Shown here piece after piece: positions 10,300 to 19,613 of a DNA stretch of 64,000 nucleotides. The stretch is from Mycobacterium paragordonae (GTDB lineage: Bacteria; Actinomycetota; Actinomycetes; Mycobacteriales; Mycobacteriaceae), in assembly GCF_003614435.1 (NCBI RefSeq), contig NZ_CP025546.1:310001-374000 (forward strand), written 5' to 3'. Position numbers and translations under genes: made by a program. The notes under the pieces were generated by a model. It saw nothing but the letters and a program-made list of their open reading frames with translations. It had not been told where the DNA came from and made no database searches. Position 1 is the stretch's first letter, and each line of letters opens with the position of its first letter.

Positions 10300-10365
10300 G
10301 CCTGCACCCCGATCCCGTTCTGACGCCAATCGAAGAATAAGACTCCGGCGGTTAGGTTGGATGAG

Positions 10366-10965
10366 ATGCCGACGCAACAACCATGGAATATCAATATCCA
10401 CTACAACGCGCTCGTCGATGCCCAGGTCCCCGCCAATGCTCAGCAGGTCCTGGACGTCGGGTGCGGCGACGGGTTCCTGGCCGCGCGCCTGGCCGGGCGG
10501 ATACCCCGGGTGGTGGCGCTGGACATCGACGAGCCGGTACTGCAGCGCGCAGCCGCCCGGTTCCCGGATGCGGCAGTGCAGTGGATGCACGGCGACGTGA
10601 TGACGACCGACTTGCCCGACTTCGACGCGGTGGTGTCCAATGCCGCGCTGCACCATATCGACGACACGCGTGCGGCGCTGGCGCGCCTGGCCGGCCTGCT
10701 GCGGCCGGGCGGCACGCTGACCGTGGTGACCTTTGTCAAACCGTCTGTGCCCGAAGGTCTCTGGCATGTGACGTCATGGATCGCCTGCGGTGCTGTCAAC
10801 CAGATCCGGGGCAAGTGGGAACATACCGCACCTATCAAGTGGCCGCCGCCGGACACCTTCGCCCAGTTGCGCGCTCACGTGCGTGCCGTGCTTCCCGGCG
10901 CCCGGGTCCGGCGCCTGCTCTATGGACGCGTGCTGATCAGCTGGCGGTCGACGGCCGCAGCATGA
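10366..10965 (+). CDS. Class I SAM-dependent methyltransferase
   Basis: A 199-residue methyltransferase with motif I VLDVGCGDGFLAARLAG, the acidic ribose-binding strand VVALDID, motif VVSNAALHHID and post-motif LLRPGGTLTVV. The ATG at 10366 is preferred over an in-frame TTG nine bases upstream. It is divergent from the cyclase/AAA gene (66-base gap) and its 3' end overlaps the convergent M42 peptidase gene by 29 bases. The methyl acceptor cannot be inferred. Confidence 0.85.
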   Translation: MPTQQPWNINIHYNALVDAQVPANAQQVLDVGCGDGFLAARLAGRIPRVVALDIDEPVLQRAAARFPDAAVQWMHGDVMTTDLPDFDAVVSNAALHHIDDTRAALARLAGLLRPGGTLTVVTFVKPSVPEGLWHVTSWIACGAVNQIRGKWEHTAPIKWPPPDTFAQLRAHVRAVLPGARVRRLLYGRVLISWRSTAAA

Positions 10966-12025
10966 ATTCCGTGACGATGTCGGCCATCTCAGGAATCGCC
11001 CGGCGCGTGATCACCTCATACCCGTGAGTGCTCAGGGTTGGCAGACAGAGTAGTGCCCCGCGCGGGGAAAGTCCGCCAGCCTTTGCATGCGACGCGTCAG
11101 ACTCGAAGGCACCCAGAACGGCCGGCTGCGGGGAGAGGCCCAGTTCGTCCGCGATGTCCATCAGCCGGTCAGCAAGGCCCTTGTCGTAGAGGCATTCTGC
11201 GTCGCTGTAGGCGACCATCGGCCCGCCCGCACATGTGGTTGCGTACTCCTTTTCGGCGGGACCCACCTCGAGGGCGAGGGTGATATCGCCCGGGAGATTA
11301 CCGGCGGCATATGACCCACCCACCCCACCGACCTCCTCGTTCGTGCTGAACACCAGGTAGACGTCATGGGGTGGCCGAATCTCACGCTCGCGCAACAGCC
11401 GAGCCGCGTGCAGCAGGGCGGTCACCGGGGCGCGGTCGTCCAGAAAGTACGAGCCGACAAAATTACCGAATTCCAGCAGCGTCCGCTTGCTGCGCTCGAC
11501 ACATGCGCGGGTACCGGGTCGCACTCCGGCGGCGGCCAACTCCTCCGGTGTGCGGCCGGTGAAGACATAGACGTGCGTCCAATCCAGCGCCCGGTCGCCT
11601 TGATCCGGCTTGGTCTGCCAGATCCGCTCGCTTTCCTTCGTGGTGTGCTCGGAACCGACGGTCAGAACTCCGATGAGGGTCTCCCGAAGACCGAGAATTG
11701 CCACCGGACCGAGCCCGAAATTGCCTGGGTACATGGTTCCCAACTGCGTCATGTGCAGCGAACCGTCCGGCTCCACCCGCTTGACCAACATGGAGAGTTC
11801 GTCCATGTGCGCCAGGATGCGAATCGCCGCTGCGTCACCGTTGCCGTTGCTGCCGCGGATGAGTCCGATGAGGTTGCCCGCTTCATCGGTCCAGCTGTGG
11901 TCCACTACGGGCTCCAACTCCCGTCGGCAGACGTCTCGTACGGCGTCCTCCTGTCCGCAGGGACCGTAGGTCCACAGCAGCTCCTGCAAGAGGTCTTGGT
12001 CCAATTCGGCGCGGCGGTAGCTCAC
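10937..12025 (-). CDS. M42 family metallopeptidase (aminopeptidase/endoglucanase-like)
   Basis: The 362-residue product shows the di-metal M42/M28 layout: RILAHMDELS (first metal His and following Asp), YFLDDRAPVTALL (bridging Asp), VFSTNEEVGGVGG (catalytic Glu pair) and LEVGPAEKEYATT. Members are cytosolic, often oligomeric aminopeptidases. It starts at GTG 12025 with AGAGGAAG upstream. It is the last gene of a same-strand run starting at the CstR-like regulator gene at 14030, with a 69-base gap before it, so co-transcription is possible but not shown. Confidence 0.85.
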   Translation of the reverse strand: MSYRRAELDQDLLQELLWTYGPCGQEDAVRDVCRRELEPVVDHSWTDEAGNLIGLIRGSNGNGDAAAIRILAHMDELSMLVKRVEPDGSLHMTQLGTMYPGNFGLGPVAILGLRETLIGVLTVGSEHTTKESERIWQTKPDQGDRALDWTHVYVFTGRTPEELAAAGVRPGTRACVERSKRTLLEFGNFVGSYFLDDRAPVTALLHAARLLREREIRPPHDVYLVFSTNEEVGGVGGSYAAGNLPGDITLALEVGPAEKEYATTCAGGPMVAYSDAECLYDKGLADRLMDIADELGLSPQPAVLGAFESDASHAKAGGLSPRGALLCLPTLSTHGYEVITRRAIPEMADIVTEFMLRPSTAS

Positions 12026-12094
12026 GGAGACTCGCTTCCTCTGCCCGGACGGGCGACTCCGCTGTGATGCCCACCAATTCGGAGGAGAAACTCT

Positions 12095-12910
12095 TTAGTC
12101 CGAGCCCATCGCCGAGGCGCTGGCCGCGCTGATGAGTTCGACCGCCTGCTTGCGCGGGAGCGAGCCGAGCATCTGCATGGCACCGCGCAACTCTTCCCCC
12201 ACAACCCAGGTCGGTCCGCTGGTCAGGTTCTCGAAAGCCTCGGCGATGACGTCGTCGACGGCGACCGCTCCGGGCGGCACCTCATCGAGCGAAGCGATCT
12301 GGCCGCGGCTGTACTCGAGCTCGCGCAGTGCGGGCGTGTCCGTCTTGCCGAGGATGAGGCCCAGGACATCGACGCCCTTGTCGTGCAACTCGGCCCACAA
12401 CGCTTCGGCGAAGACCATGTCAAAAGCCTTGGAAGCCGCGTACGCCACCATGTTGGGCCCACCGGCGAACCCCGCGCCGGAGCCGAAGACGACGATGCCG
12501 CCGCGTCCGCGCTCGACCATGGGCGCGGCGAAGTGGTGGCACAACTGCACCGGCACCATGCAGTTGCGTTGCACCATCGTTTCGGCGGCCTGCACCGGAC
12601 TGGACAGAAAGGGCCTGAAATTCGGGTCCGCCCCCGCGCAATAGACGAGAAATCCGATGTCCAGGTCGGCGGTGGCCTCGGCGATGACGGCCGCCGCGTC
12701 TGATTGTGCGAGATCGACCGCCAGGGTCCGGGTTTGGGCGGAGGTCGTCGAATTGATCGATTCGGCAACGGCTCTCAGCGCCTCGTGCCGGCGGGCGAGC
12801 AGCACGACGTTGACGCCCCGCTCGGCGAGCCCGGTGGCGAAGGCGGCACCCAGACCGTCGGAGGCGCCGGCTACCAGCGCCCAGGGTCCGTACTTCGCGG
12901 CGAATGTCAC
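12095..12910 (-). CDS. SDR family oxidoreductase
   Basis: A 271-residue SDR starting at GTG 12910, chosen because a perfect AGGAGG lies four bases upstream (VTFAAKYGPWALVAGASDGLG). It has the GASDGLG cofactor motif, a conserved FLVYCAGAD in place of NNAG, an active-site FGSGAGF serine region and Y-x3-K in VAYAASKAFD. The gene lies eight bases after the SnoaL-like gene and is part of the same operon. Substrate unknown. Confidence 0.87.
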   Translation of the reverse strand: MTFAAKYGPWALVAGASDGLGAAFATGLAERGVNVVLLARRHEALRAVAESINSTTSAQTRTLAVDLAQSDAAAVIAEATADLDIGFLVYCAGADPNFRPFLSSPVQAAETMVQRNCMVPVQLCHHFAAPMVERGRGGIVVFGSGAGFAGGPNMVAYAASKAFDMVFAEALWAELHDKGVDVLGLILGKTDTPALRELEYSRGQIASLDEVPPGAVAVDDVIAEAFENLTSGPTWVVGEELRGAMQMLGSLPRKQAVELISAASASAMGSD

Positions 12911-12918
12911 GGGACCTC

Positions 12919-13326
12919 CTAGCCGACCGTGCTGACTCGCACCGCGGTGAACCGCCGCCGGGCGATCCGCCATCCTGCGGACGTGCGCACGATTTCGTCG
13001 TCGTAGAAACCGATCCCGTTGACGCCGGTCTGGTTGTCGGCGGCCATGATCAGGGCGTCGACATAGGTACGGGCCACCGCCTTGTCACCATCAACGTCGA
13101 CAGCCTGATTGCTCAACCGATGCAGGGTGTGCCCGGCCATCGCGTGCACCTTTTCCATGAAGTCGGTGACGGCGTCGACACCGCTCCACGAACCGATCTC
13201 GCCATAGTCGAGCTCGCAGTCATCGGTGAAGACGGTGCGGAACAACGGCCAGTCGCGCCGGTCTATCCCGGTGGCGTACCGAACCAACAGCTCGCAGATA
13301 TCCTGCCTGTCTTCGCGTTCCGTCAT
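12919..13326 (-). CDS. SnoaL/NTF2-like protein
   Basis: A 135-residue alpha+beta-barrel protein: MTEREDRQDICELLVRYATG, DWPLFRTVFTDDCELDYGE and GWRIARRRFTAV are typical of SnoaL-like polyketide cyclase or ring-hydroxylating beta-type folds. Its ATG overlaps the stop of the DUF302 gene (ATGA). Many such proteins are small isomerases or dehydratases; no specific role is visible. Confidence 0.85.
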   Translation of the reverse strand: MTEREDRQDICELLVRYATGIDRRDWPLFRTVFTDDCELDYGEIGSWSGVDAVTDFMEKVHAMAGHTLHRLSNQAVDVDGDKAVARTYVDALIMAADNQTGVNGIGFYDDEIVRTSAGWRIARRRFTAVRVSTVG

Positions 13327-13727
13327 GCCTTCGATAGAGCGCCGATGGCAGCCTGCAGCTTCGCCGCGGCCTCGTCGGCGACCTCCTGCAGGCCCGGTTG
13401 GTCCACCACGCGGACCATCAGCTGCGGGTCCATCGCCTCGACCAGCACCCCGCCGTCCTCGGCCGTGCGCACCACCACGTTGCACGGCAGCAACTGGCCG
13501 ATCTGACGGTCCACATCCAGTGCGCGGTGCGCAAGCTGCGGGTTGCAGGCGCCGAGGATCAGGTAGTCCTCCATGTCCTTGCCGAGCTTCTGCTTCAGCG
13601 TGGCTTTGACGTCGATTCTGGTCAGGACGCCGAAGCCCTGTTCGGCCAGCGCCTGCGTGGTCTGTTCAACGGCGTCGCTGAACGAGGTGTGCAGCGTGGC
13701 GGTCAAACCCGCGGTTCCCAATGTCAT
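13323..13727 (-). CDS. DUF302 domain protein
   Basis: A 134-residue DUF302 protein (LTATLHTSFSDAVEQTTQALAEQGFGVLT, YLILGACNPQLAHRAL, LLPCNVVVR). DUF302 genes are frequently found beside sulfur or redox stress genes; their biochemical role is not established. It follows the CstR-like regulator gene by 33 bases and overlaps the SnoaL gene, which supports one regulated transcript. AAAGGGAT lies just before its ATG. Confidence 0.88.
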   Translation of the reverse strand: MTLGTAGLTATLHTSFSDAVEQTTQALAEQGFGVLTRIDVKATLKQKLGKDMEDYLILGACNPQLAHRALDVDRQIGQLLPCNVVVRTAEDGGVLVEAMDPQLMVRVVDQPGLQEVADEAAAKLQAAIGALSKA

Positions 13728-13760
13728 GGCTGATCCCTTTCTTTCCGTCAGGCCTTCTCG

Positions 13761-14085
<325 letters not shown>

Positions 14086-14101
14086 CAGTACACTTCCTGT
14101 C

Positions 14102-14464
14102 ATGGACCAACAACACCGTCACCATGACGTCCTGAGCGACCTCAACCCGCAACACCGCGCGCTGCGCCAGATGATTCCCGGGGTATATGCCGGGTTCGGC
14201 GAAATGAGCAAGGCTGCGATGGCATCCGGCGCCCTGGACGCCAAATACAAGGAACTCATCGCGCTGGCGATCGGGATAGTGCACGGATGTGACGGCTGCA
14301 TCGCCTCCCACGCCAAAGCGGCGGTCCGCGCCGGGGCCTCGAAGGAGGAGGCCGCGGAGGCCGTCGGTGTCAGCATCATGATGTACGGCGGGCCGGGCAC
14401 CATCTACGGCGCCCGCGCCTACGCCGCGTTCTGCGAATTCGCCGACGCCGGATCGGAAACATAG
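14102..14464 (+). CDS. Carboxymuconolactone decarboxylase/AhpD-like protein
   Basis: A 120-residue AhpD-fold protein with the redox motif HGCDGCIASH (C-x2-C-x3-H) seen in alkylhydroperoxidase-like CMD proteins. The CxxC suggests peroxidase or disulfide chemistry, not lactone decarboxylation. It is divergent from the CstR-like repressor gene and probably controlled by it, which fits a response to reactive sulfur or peroxides. A LysR gene begins ten bases after its stop. Confidence 0.87.
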   Translation: MDQQHRHHDVLSDLNPQHRALRQMIPGVYAGFGEMSKAAMASGALDAKYKELIALAIGIVHGCDGCIASHAKAAVRAGASKEEAAEAVGVSIMMYGGPGTIYGARAYAAFCEFADAGSET

Positions 14465-14474
14465 TCTCAAACCC

Positions 14475-15428
14475 ATGGAACTGCGGCAGCTGCGCTACTT
14501 CGTGGCGGTTGCCGAGGAACTGCACTTCGGGCGGGCGGCGCAGCGCCTGCACATCTCCGGACCGGCGTTGTCGCAGCAGATCATCGCCCTGGAACGGGAT
14601 TTGGGCGCCGAACTTTTCGTACGCGACCGTCGCACCGTCCGATTGAGCGCGAGCGGCCGGACGTTGCTGCCGGATGCCCGCCGCATCCTGGCCCTCTCCG
14701 ACGACGTGAAAGTCAAGATGCGTCAGGCGGCCGAAACCTCCGCGCCGGTGCGTCTCGGATACGTGAGCTGGCTGCCCGACGATCTGGGCGCGCTGCTCGG
14801 TGAAGTGGCGGTGCGCGTCGATGAGTGGGTGCTGCCGTCGCACGTGCAAGCCGACCGGGTGGCCGAAGGCACCCTCGACGTGGCGCTGACCTGGGTCACC
14901 GCGCAGCAGGCCACTGAGCGCGGGCTCGCGGCACATCTGCTGCGCGCCGAGCCGCTGGGTGCCGTGCTTCCGGGTATCGCGGCACCCGAACCCGTTGCCG
15001 CAAGCCAACTTCGGGTTCTGGTCGACGCCGACGAGTCGGCCTGGCGGTCCTGGAATCGGTTCGCGCGGGAATTCGCCGCGGACACCGCTGCGCGCGTCGT
15101 CGACATCGACGACGGCGGCATCACCGGGGACGCGTTCTACGCCCACGTCCGCCGACTCGGCGTTGCCGTGCTCGCCTCGCCCAAGCGCCACACGGCGGTG
15201 CCGCCGCCCAGCCTGGGACAACGACCGGTGGCCGGTCCGGTTCCAGTGTGGACATGGTCGCTCGTGCACCGGGCCGACGACGAACGCGTCAGCGTGCACA
15301 ATCTGGTCCGGGCGCTGCTGGGCGTCGCCGACAACCACGGGTGGCACGCGCCCCCCGCCGGGCGGTGGTGGACCCCGTCCGACGATCCGCATCGCAGTGT
15401 TCTCGCGGCGGCGGGTGAACTGCCTTAG
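14475..15428 (+). CDS. LysR family transcriptional regulator
   Basis: A 317-residue LysR protein: an N-terminal helix-turn-helix (MELRQLRYFVAVAEELHFGRAAQRLHIS, where FGRAAQRLHIS is the recognition region) and a periplasmic-binding-like effector domain from about residue 90 (PVRLGYVSWLPDD). It starts ten bases after the AhpD-like gene and precedes the MmgE/PrpD gene, either of which may be its target. Effector unknown. Confidence 0.9.
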   Translation: MELRQLRYFVAVAEELHFGRAAQRLHISGPALSQQIIALERDLGAELFVRDRRTVRLSASGRTLLPDARRILALSDDVKVKMRQAAETSAPVRLGYVSWLPDDLGALLGEVAVRVDEWVLPSHVQADRVAEGTLDVALTWVTAQQATERGLAAHLLRAEPLGAVLPGIAAPEPVAASQLRVLVDADESAWRSWNRFAREFAADTAARVVDIDDGGITGDAFYAHVRRLGVAVLASPKRHTAVPPPSLGQRPVAGPVPVWTWSLVHRADDERVSVHNLVRALLGVADNHGWHAPPAGRWWTPSDDPHRSVLAAAGELP

Positions 15429-15522
15429 GAAGTTCACCCGAACACAGGTAGGCAAAGAGTCCTGGACGCCGCTGCGTGGTCGCGCTTGAGTCGAGGTATC
15501 GACGAGAGAAGGACGAGAACCG

Positions 15523-16928
15523 ATGGCGCCGAACTATGTTGTGGGCGACCTCGCCGGCTTCGCGGTCGGCCGCAACAATCCGATCTGGCGGAGCCGGCCA
15601 GGGCGATGCTCAAGCGCAACGTACTGGACAGCATCGCGTGCGCGGTCGGGTCTCTGGGTGGCGAACTCATTCCGGCCATCCGTGCCCAGGCCGATGAGTT
15701 CAGCGGCCGGCGCACCGCAACACTCGTCGGCGGCGGGGCGGCCTCGGTGGATCAGGCGGCCTTCTTCAACGCGGTGCTGGTCCGCTACCCGGACCTGCTC
15801 GACACGTATCTGACGGTGGGCGGTCTGTGTCACCCCGCCGACAACTTCGGCGCCATCCTCGCTGTCGCCGAGCATTTCGACGCCCCCGGTCCGGACTTCC
15901 TGCTCGCCCTTGCGGTTGCCTACGAGGTCCAGTGTCGGTTCAGCGCGGCAGTGCCCGTGATGGCGCGTGGCCTCAATCATGCGCTGCAGTTGGCGATGTC
16001 GGTCGCGGCGGGCTCAGCCCGGCTCATCGGCCTGGACGCGGCCCGAACCGCCGATGCGATTGCGGCTTCCGCGGCAGACAACGTTTCACTCGCGGCCGTG
16101 CATGCCGAGCCCGTCTCCAATTGGAAGGGGATCTCGCCGGCCATCACCGGTATGCGCGCGGTGTATGCCACGATGCTGGCGGCCCGCGGCGTGACCGGCC
16201 CAAGAACACTGTTCGAGGGCCCGCACGGTCTGGTGCAACTCTTCGGCCAGGTGATCGATCTGCACACCGGCATAACAAAACTCACCGCCGTCGAACAGAC
16301 CTACCTCAAGCAGTATTGCGCGCTGATCCACGGCCAGGTCATCATCGACGCCGTGCTCGCACTCCGCGAGACGAACGGACTGAGCGGCCCGGACGTCGCG
16401 TCGGTGACTCTGGAAGTTTTCCAGGGGGCGTTCGACTTCGCCGGCGGCGGCGCGTACGGCAACAAGGACCACCCGAGGACCAAAGAGGAAGCCGACTACA
16501 ACCTCAAGTACCTGGCCTCGGTTGCCCTGCTCGACGGTGGCGTCGGACCCGAACAGCTTGAGAATCAACGGGTTCGACGCGCCGATGTCCAGGACCTGTT
16601 GACCCGGGTGGTCGTCGAACCGGCCGCGGACCTCACCGCGGCCTACCCCGGTCGCACGGCGGCCCGGGTGCGGATCGTGACTCGCGATGGGCGCAGATTC
16701 GGCCACGAACAATCCGACTATGAGGGTTCACCCACCCGCCCGTTGTCCTGGGGCCGCGTGGTGGACAAATTCCACTGGCTGGCCGAGCCGTTCTGCGGCG
16801 AGGGTTTGCGCGGCGAGATAGTCGACGCGGTCGAACGACTCGATGAGATCTCCACCCGCGAACTCACGGCAATGCTGGGTACCGTGAGCCCGACAGCCCG
16901 CGGGCCGCGCAGCTCGCGGCGGTTTTGA
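15523..16928 (+). pseudogene. MmgE/PrpD family protein, frameshifted near the N-terminus
   Basis: The natural start is ATG 15523 with AAGGA nine bases upstream, giving MAPNYVVGDLAGFAVGRNNP, a normal family N-terminus. The rest of the protein (DLAEPARAMLKRNVLDSIACAVGS onward) is read in the frame one base earlier. A single base is therefore missing at about 15580-15583, or two are inserted. The remaining ~450 codons are open to the stop at 16928 and carry family features (RYPDLLDTYL, HPADNFGAILA, KYLASVALLDG). MmgE/PrpD proteins are 2-methylcitrate or cis-aconitate-type dehydratases and isomerases. It is either a recent pseudogene, a sequencing error, or is expressed from an internal start. 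Confidence 0.8.
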
Positions 16929-17008
16929 ACGGCGTGAAGTACGGCCTGCCTTGCGCGGTTTGCTCGTCGGGTTGAATGATCGGCGTCAACCTCGCCGAAG
17001 GAGCGCAC

Positions 17009-17782
17009 GTGGCCAAAAGCAAGAAACGCACCCTCAACCGGTGGGAGCTGATCACCTGCGCCGTCGCGGGCCACGCCACCTACGCCCCGGACGATGAGCA
17101 ACTGGCTGCGCGGTTGCACGCCAAGACCGAGCTCGGCGAGGTGTGGCGGTGCCTGCGCTGCGGCGACTTCGCGCTGGGCGAGCCGCACGGCCGCGGGCAT
17201 CCGGAAGACGCGCCGATGATCATGCGCGGCAAGGCGTTACGGCAGGCCATCATCATCCGTGCACTGGCCGTCGAGCGACTCGGACGGGCCGTGGTGCTGG
17301 GGCTGGCCGCCTGGGCGGTCTGGACGTTCCGCGGTGCCCGGGGCTCCATTCAGGCCACCCTCGACCGCGACCTGCCGGTCTTTCGTGCCGCCGGCTTCAA
17401 GGTCGACCAGATGTCGGCGATCCATGAGCTGGAGAAGGCGTTGGCGGCCAAACCGTCCACCCTGGCACTGATCACCTGTCTGCTCGCCGCCTACGCCGTG
17501 CTGCAGGTTGTCGAGGGCGTGGGCCTGTGGTTGATGAAACGCTGGGGTGAGTATTTCGCGGTGGTGGCCACCTCGGTCTTCCTGCCGCTGGAAATTCACG
17601 ACCTGCTGAAGGGCGTCACCACCACGCGGGTCGCGACCCTGACCATCAACATCGCCGCGGTGCTTTACCTGCTGATCTCCAAGCGGCTGTTCGGGATACG
17701 GGGCGGCCGCAAGGCCTACGAAGAGGAGCGGCAGGGCGACCAACTTCTCGACCTGGAGCGCGCGGCCATGACGGCGGCCTGA
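17009..17782 (+). CDS. DUF2127 integral membrane protein
   Basis: A 257-residue membrane protein starting at GTG 17009, preferred because GAAGGAG lies about six bases upstream. The N-terminal ~65 residues hold a CLRCGD pair (WRCLRCGDFALGE), possibly a zinc site. Several hydrophobic segments follow (RAVVLGLAAWAVWTF, ALITCLLAAYAVLQVVEGVGLWL, WGEYFAVVATSVFLPLEIHDL), the last matching the DUF2127 core. The next gene begins directly after its stop. Function unknown. Confidence 0.82.
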   Translation: MAKSKKRTLNRWELITCAVAGHATYAPDDEQLAARLHAKTELGEVWRCLRCGDFALGEPHGRGHPEDAPMIMRGKALRQAIIIRALAVERLGRAVVLGLAAWAVWTFRGARGSIQATLDRDLPVFRAAGFKVDQMSAIHELEKALAAKPSTLALITCLLAAYAVLQVVEGVGLWLMKRWGEYFAVVATSVFLPLEIHDLLKGVTTTRVATLTINIAAVLYLLISKRLFGIRGGRKAYEEERQGDQLLDLERAAMTAA

Positions 17783-18217
17783 GTGTCCGCCTACCTACCG
17801 CGAAATCCCGACTACCGCCAACAGGTGCGGGAAAGCTTTGCGTTGCAGGGCTTCATGTCGACGCTTGGCGCGACACTTCACAGCATCGAGCCGGGCATGG
17901 TCGAAATCGAGGTGCCCTTCTCGCCGGGACTCACCCAGCAGGACGGCTTTCTCCACGCCGGCGTCAGCATCGCCGTTCTGGATAGTGCTTGCGGTTACTC
18001 TGCGCTCACGCTCATGACGCGAGAGTCGCGAGTCCTGACCGTGGAGCTGAAGGTGAACCTGCTTGCCCCCGCGGTCGGCGACCGGTTGCGCGCGCGTGGC
18101 GAGGTCCTGCGTCCCGGCCGAAATCTCACGGTGTGCCGGGGTGACGCCTACGCCTTCAGTGGCGATAGTTCCAAGCAGGTGGCCACCATCCTCGCCACCA
18201 TGATCGGTCTGACTTGA
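17783..18217 (+). CDS. PaaI-like hotdog thioesterase
   Basis: A 144-residue hotdog protein: LTQQDGFLHAGVSIAVLDSACGYSAL is the PaaI-type active-site loop and helix (HAG, D). It starts at GTG directly after the DUF2127 stop with no gap. Likely hydrolyses an acyl-CoA thioester. A near-perfect palindrome covers its stop codon, so the following thioesterase gene may be separately controlled. Confidence 0.87.
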   Translation: MSAYLPRNPDYRQQVRESFALQGFMSTLGATLHSIEPGMVEIEVPFSPGLTQQDGFLHAGVSIAVLDSACGYSALTLMTRESRVLTVELKVNLLAPAVGDRLRARGEVLRPGRNLTVCRGDAYAFSGDSSKQVATILATMIGLT

Positions 18218-18235
18218 CTTAAGTTGAGTCAGACC
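18206..18235. promoter_or_regulatory. 30-bp near-perfect palindrome between two thioesterase genes
   Basis: Arms GGTCTGACT and AGTCAGACC flank a central ACTTAAGT palindrome, with only two mismatched pairs over 30 bases, and the element overlaps the stop of the first thioesterase gene. There is no T-run, so an operator is likelier than a terminator. The HxlR-type regulator gene two genes downstream is the obvious candidate binder. Confidence 0.55.
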
Positions 18236-18238
18236 TGG

Positions 18239-18772
18239 ATGATGCCCGTTATGAGCAAAACCGCGTGCGCTCCCGAGCGTGAGCAAGTCAAGCGAAACCG
18301 GATCATCGAATGGTCCGATCCGCTGAGCGCGGCCGAGGCGGCGCGCAGTCGCAGCGGCCTGGAGTTTCTGCAGGCCATGGTCGACGGGGAGATACCGCAG
18401 CCGCCCGTCATGAGCACCATTGGTGGCCGGCTGGAATCCGTGTCGGCAGGTACCGCCGTCTTCACCCTGACTCCGGCCGAGTTCCACTACAACCCGATCG
18501 GGTCGGTGCACGGTGGAATGTATTGCACGCTGCTGGATTCCGCCGCCGCGTGCGCTGTGCACAGCATGCTGCCGGCCGGGGTGGCCTACACAAGCCTCGA
18601 TCTGTCGGTGCGGTTCATCGGTGCGATCAGCGTCGAAACCGGTCCGGTTCGCTGTACTGGCACGGTGACCCACCTGGGCCGTCGCACCGCGCTGGCCGAG
18701 GCGAAACTGACCAGCAGCACCGGCAAGCTGCTGGCCACTGCCACCAGCAATTGCCTGATTCTGAATGCCTGA
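18239..18772 (+). CDS. PaaI-like hotdog thioesterase
   Basis: A hotdog thioesterase of about 177 residues (FHYNPIGSVHGGMYCTLLDSAAACAVHS, with the HGG loop and catalytic-type Asp). Paralogous in fold to the preceding gene but only distantly similar. The start is uncertain: ATG 18239, 18242 and 18251 are all in frame and none has a strong ribosome-binding site; all lie just after the palindrome. The HxlR regulator gene starts seven bases after its stop, suggesting co-transcription. Confidence 0.85.
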   Translation: MMPVMSKTACAPEREQVKRNRIIEWSDPLSAAEAARSRSGLEFLQAMVDGEIPQPPVMSTIGGRLESVSAGTAVFTLTPAEFHYNPIGSVHGGMYCTLLDSAAACAVHSMLPAGVAYTSLDLSVRFIGAISVETGPVRCTGTVTHLGRRTALAEAKLTSSTGKLLATATSNCLILNA

Positions 18773-18778
18773 CATCGA

Positions 18779-19258
18779 GTGAAGTCATCGGGACGGCTTG
18801 CCGATCGGGACGGGTGGACGGCCGCCGACTGGTGCCCGATGGAATACGCACTGCAATTCATCGGCACCCATTCGGCCATGGTGTTGCTTCGCGAAGCCTT
18901 TTGGGGCGGCCGACGTTTCGACGACCTCGCGCGTGGAGCAGGGGTCACCGAACAGATCGCTGCCAAGCGGTTGCGGGAATTGGTCGATGCGGGGTTGTTG
19001 GAGAAGCAGCCGTACCGTGAACCCGGCCAGCGCACCCGGTATGAGTACGTGCTCACCGATCGGGGGCGGGACCTGTTCCCGGTGCTCATCAGCCTGATCG
19101 AGTTCGGCAGGGTGCTGCAGGCAGGGTCCGGCACGGAATTGATCCACCGGAATTGCGGTGAGTCCGTGGTGCCTCAGGTCAGATGTGCCGGCGGGCACGA
19201 CGTTTCGTTCTCCGACGTGATCATTCGGAAAACGAAGCGCCGGCGACGAGAAGTGTGA
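18779..19258 (+). CDS. HxlR family winged-helix regulator
   Basis: A 159-residue MarR-like regulator. WCPMEYALQFIGTHSAMVLLREAFWGGRRFDDLARGAGVTEQIAAKRLRELVDAGLLEK is the HxlR winged helix, starting with the usual cysteine-proline entry and ending in YEYVLTDRGRDLFPVL. The basic tail KTKRRRREV is unusual. It probably regulates the thioesterase genes just upstream through the 18206-18235 palindrome (inference). Confidence 0.88.
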   Translation: MKSSGRLADRDGWTAADWCPMEYALQFIGTHSAMVLLREAFWGGRRFDDLARGAGVTEQIAAKRLRELVDAGLLEKQPYREPGQRTRYEYVLTDRGRDLFPVLISLIEFGRVLQAGSGTELIHRNCGESVVPQVRCAGGHDVSFSDVIIRKTKRRRREV

Positions 19259-19414
19259 CGCCGGCGACCTCCGCACGCCTGTGTGCCGGATCGCACAGGC
19301 CACACGCGGCCTGCTTTGCGCGTTGTTCACTCGGCCGCGGTGCAGGCTTAAAGGGGATCGGCTGATATGGCACCAAGCGATGTTCCGACGTCGCACCGAT
19401 GAAGGACCGATAAC

Positions 19415-19576
19415 GTGACAGCACTGCAGAACTGGATTCAGAGCCCCGGTGGCTCTGCCATTGCCGCGCCCATGAAGGCGCGCGCCCACCGCGCGCTGTT
19501 CGCCATGCGGCGCAGTCGATCGCACCAGAAGGTCACCGGTCCGAACCTGATGAAGCGCGGCGCCGAGCGCTGCTGA
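19415..19576 (+). CDS. Small basic hypothetical protein (53 aa)
   Basis: A GTG-started frame of 53 codons (VTALQNWIQSPGGS..., ending KRGAERC) with GAAGGA eight bases upstream. It is rich in Arg and Lys, and lies in the 355-base gap between the HxlR and SRPBCC genes, which otherwise holds nothing recognisable. No family is recognised; the ribosome-binding site and strand agreement are the only support. Confidence 0.45.
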   Translation: MTALQNWIQSPGGSAIAAPMKARAHRALFAMRRSRSHQKVTGPNLMKRGAERC

Positions 19577-19613
19577 CGGCAATCACCCTAAGCCCCCGTG
19601 ATTGGATCGCTGC

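Noticed and set aside
10937..10965. 29-bp overlap of methyltransferase and M42 peptidase ends as a regulatory overlap
   Set aside because: Convergent short overlaps are common in this genome and nothing else marks it.
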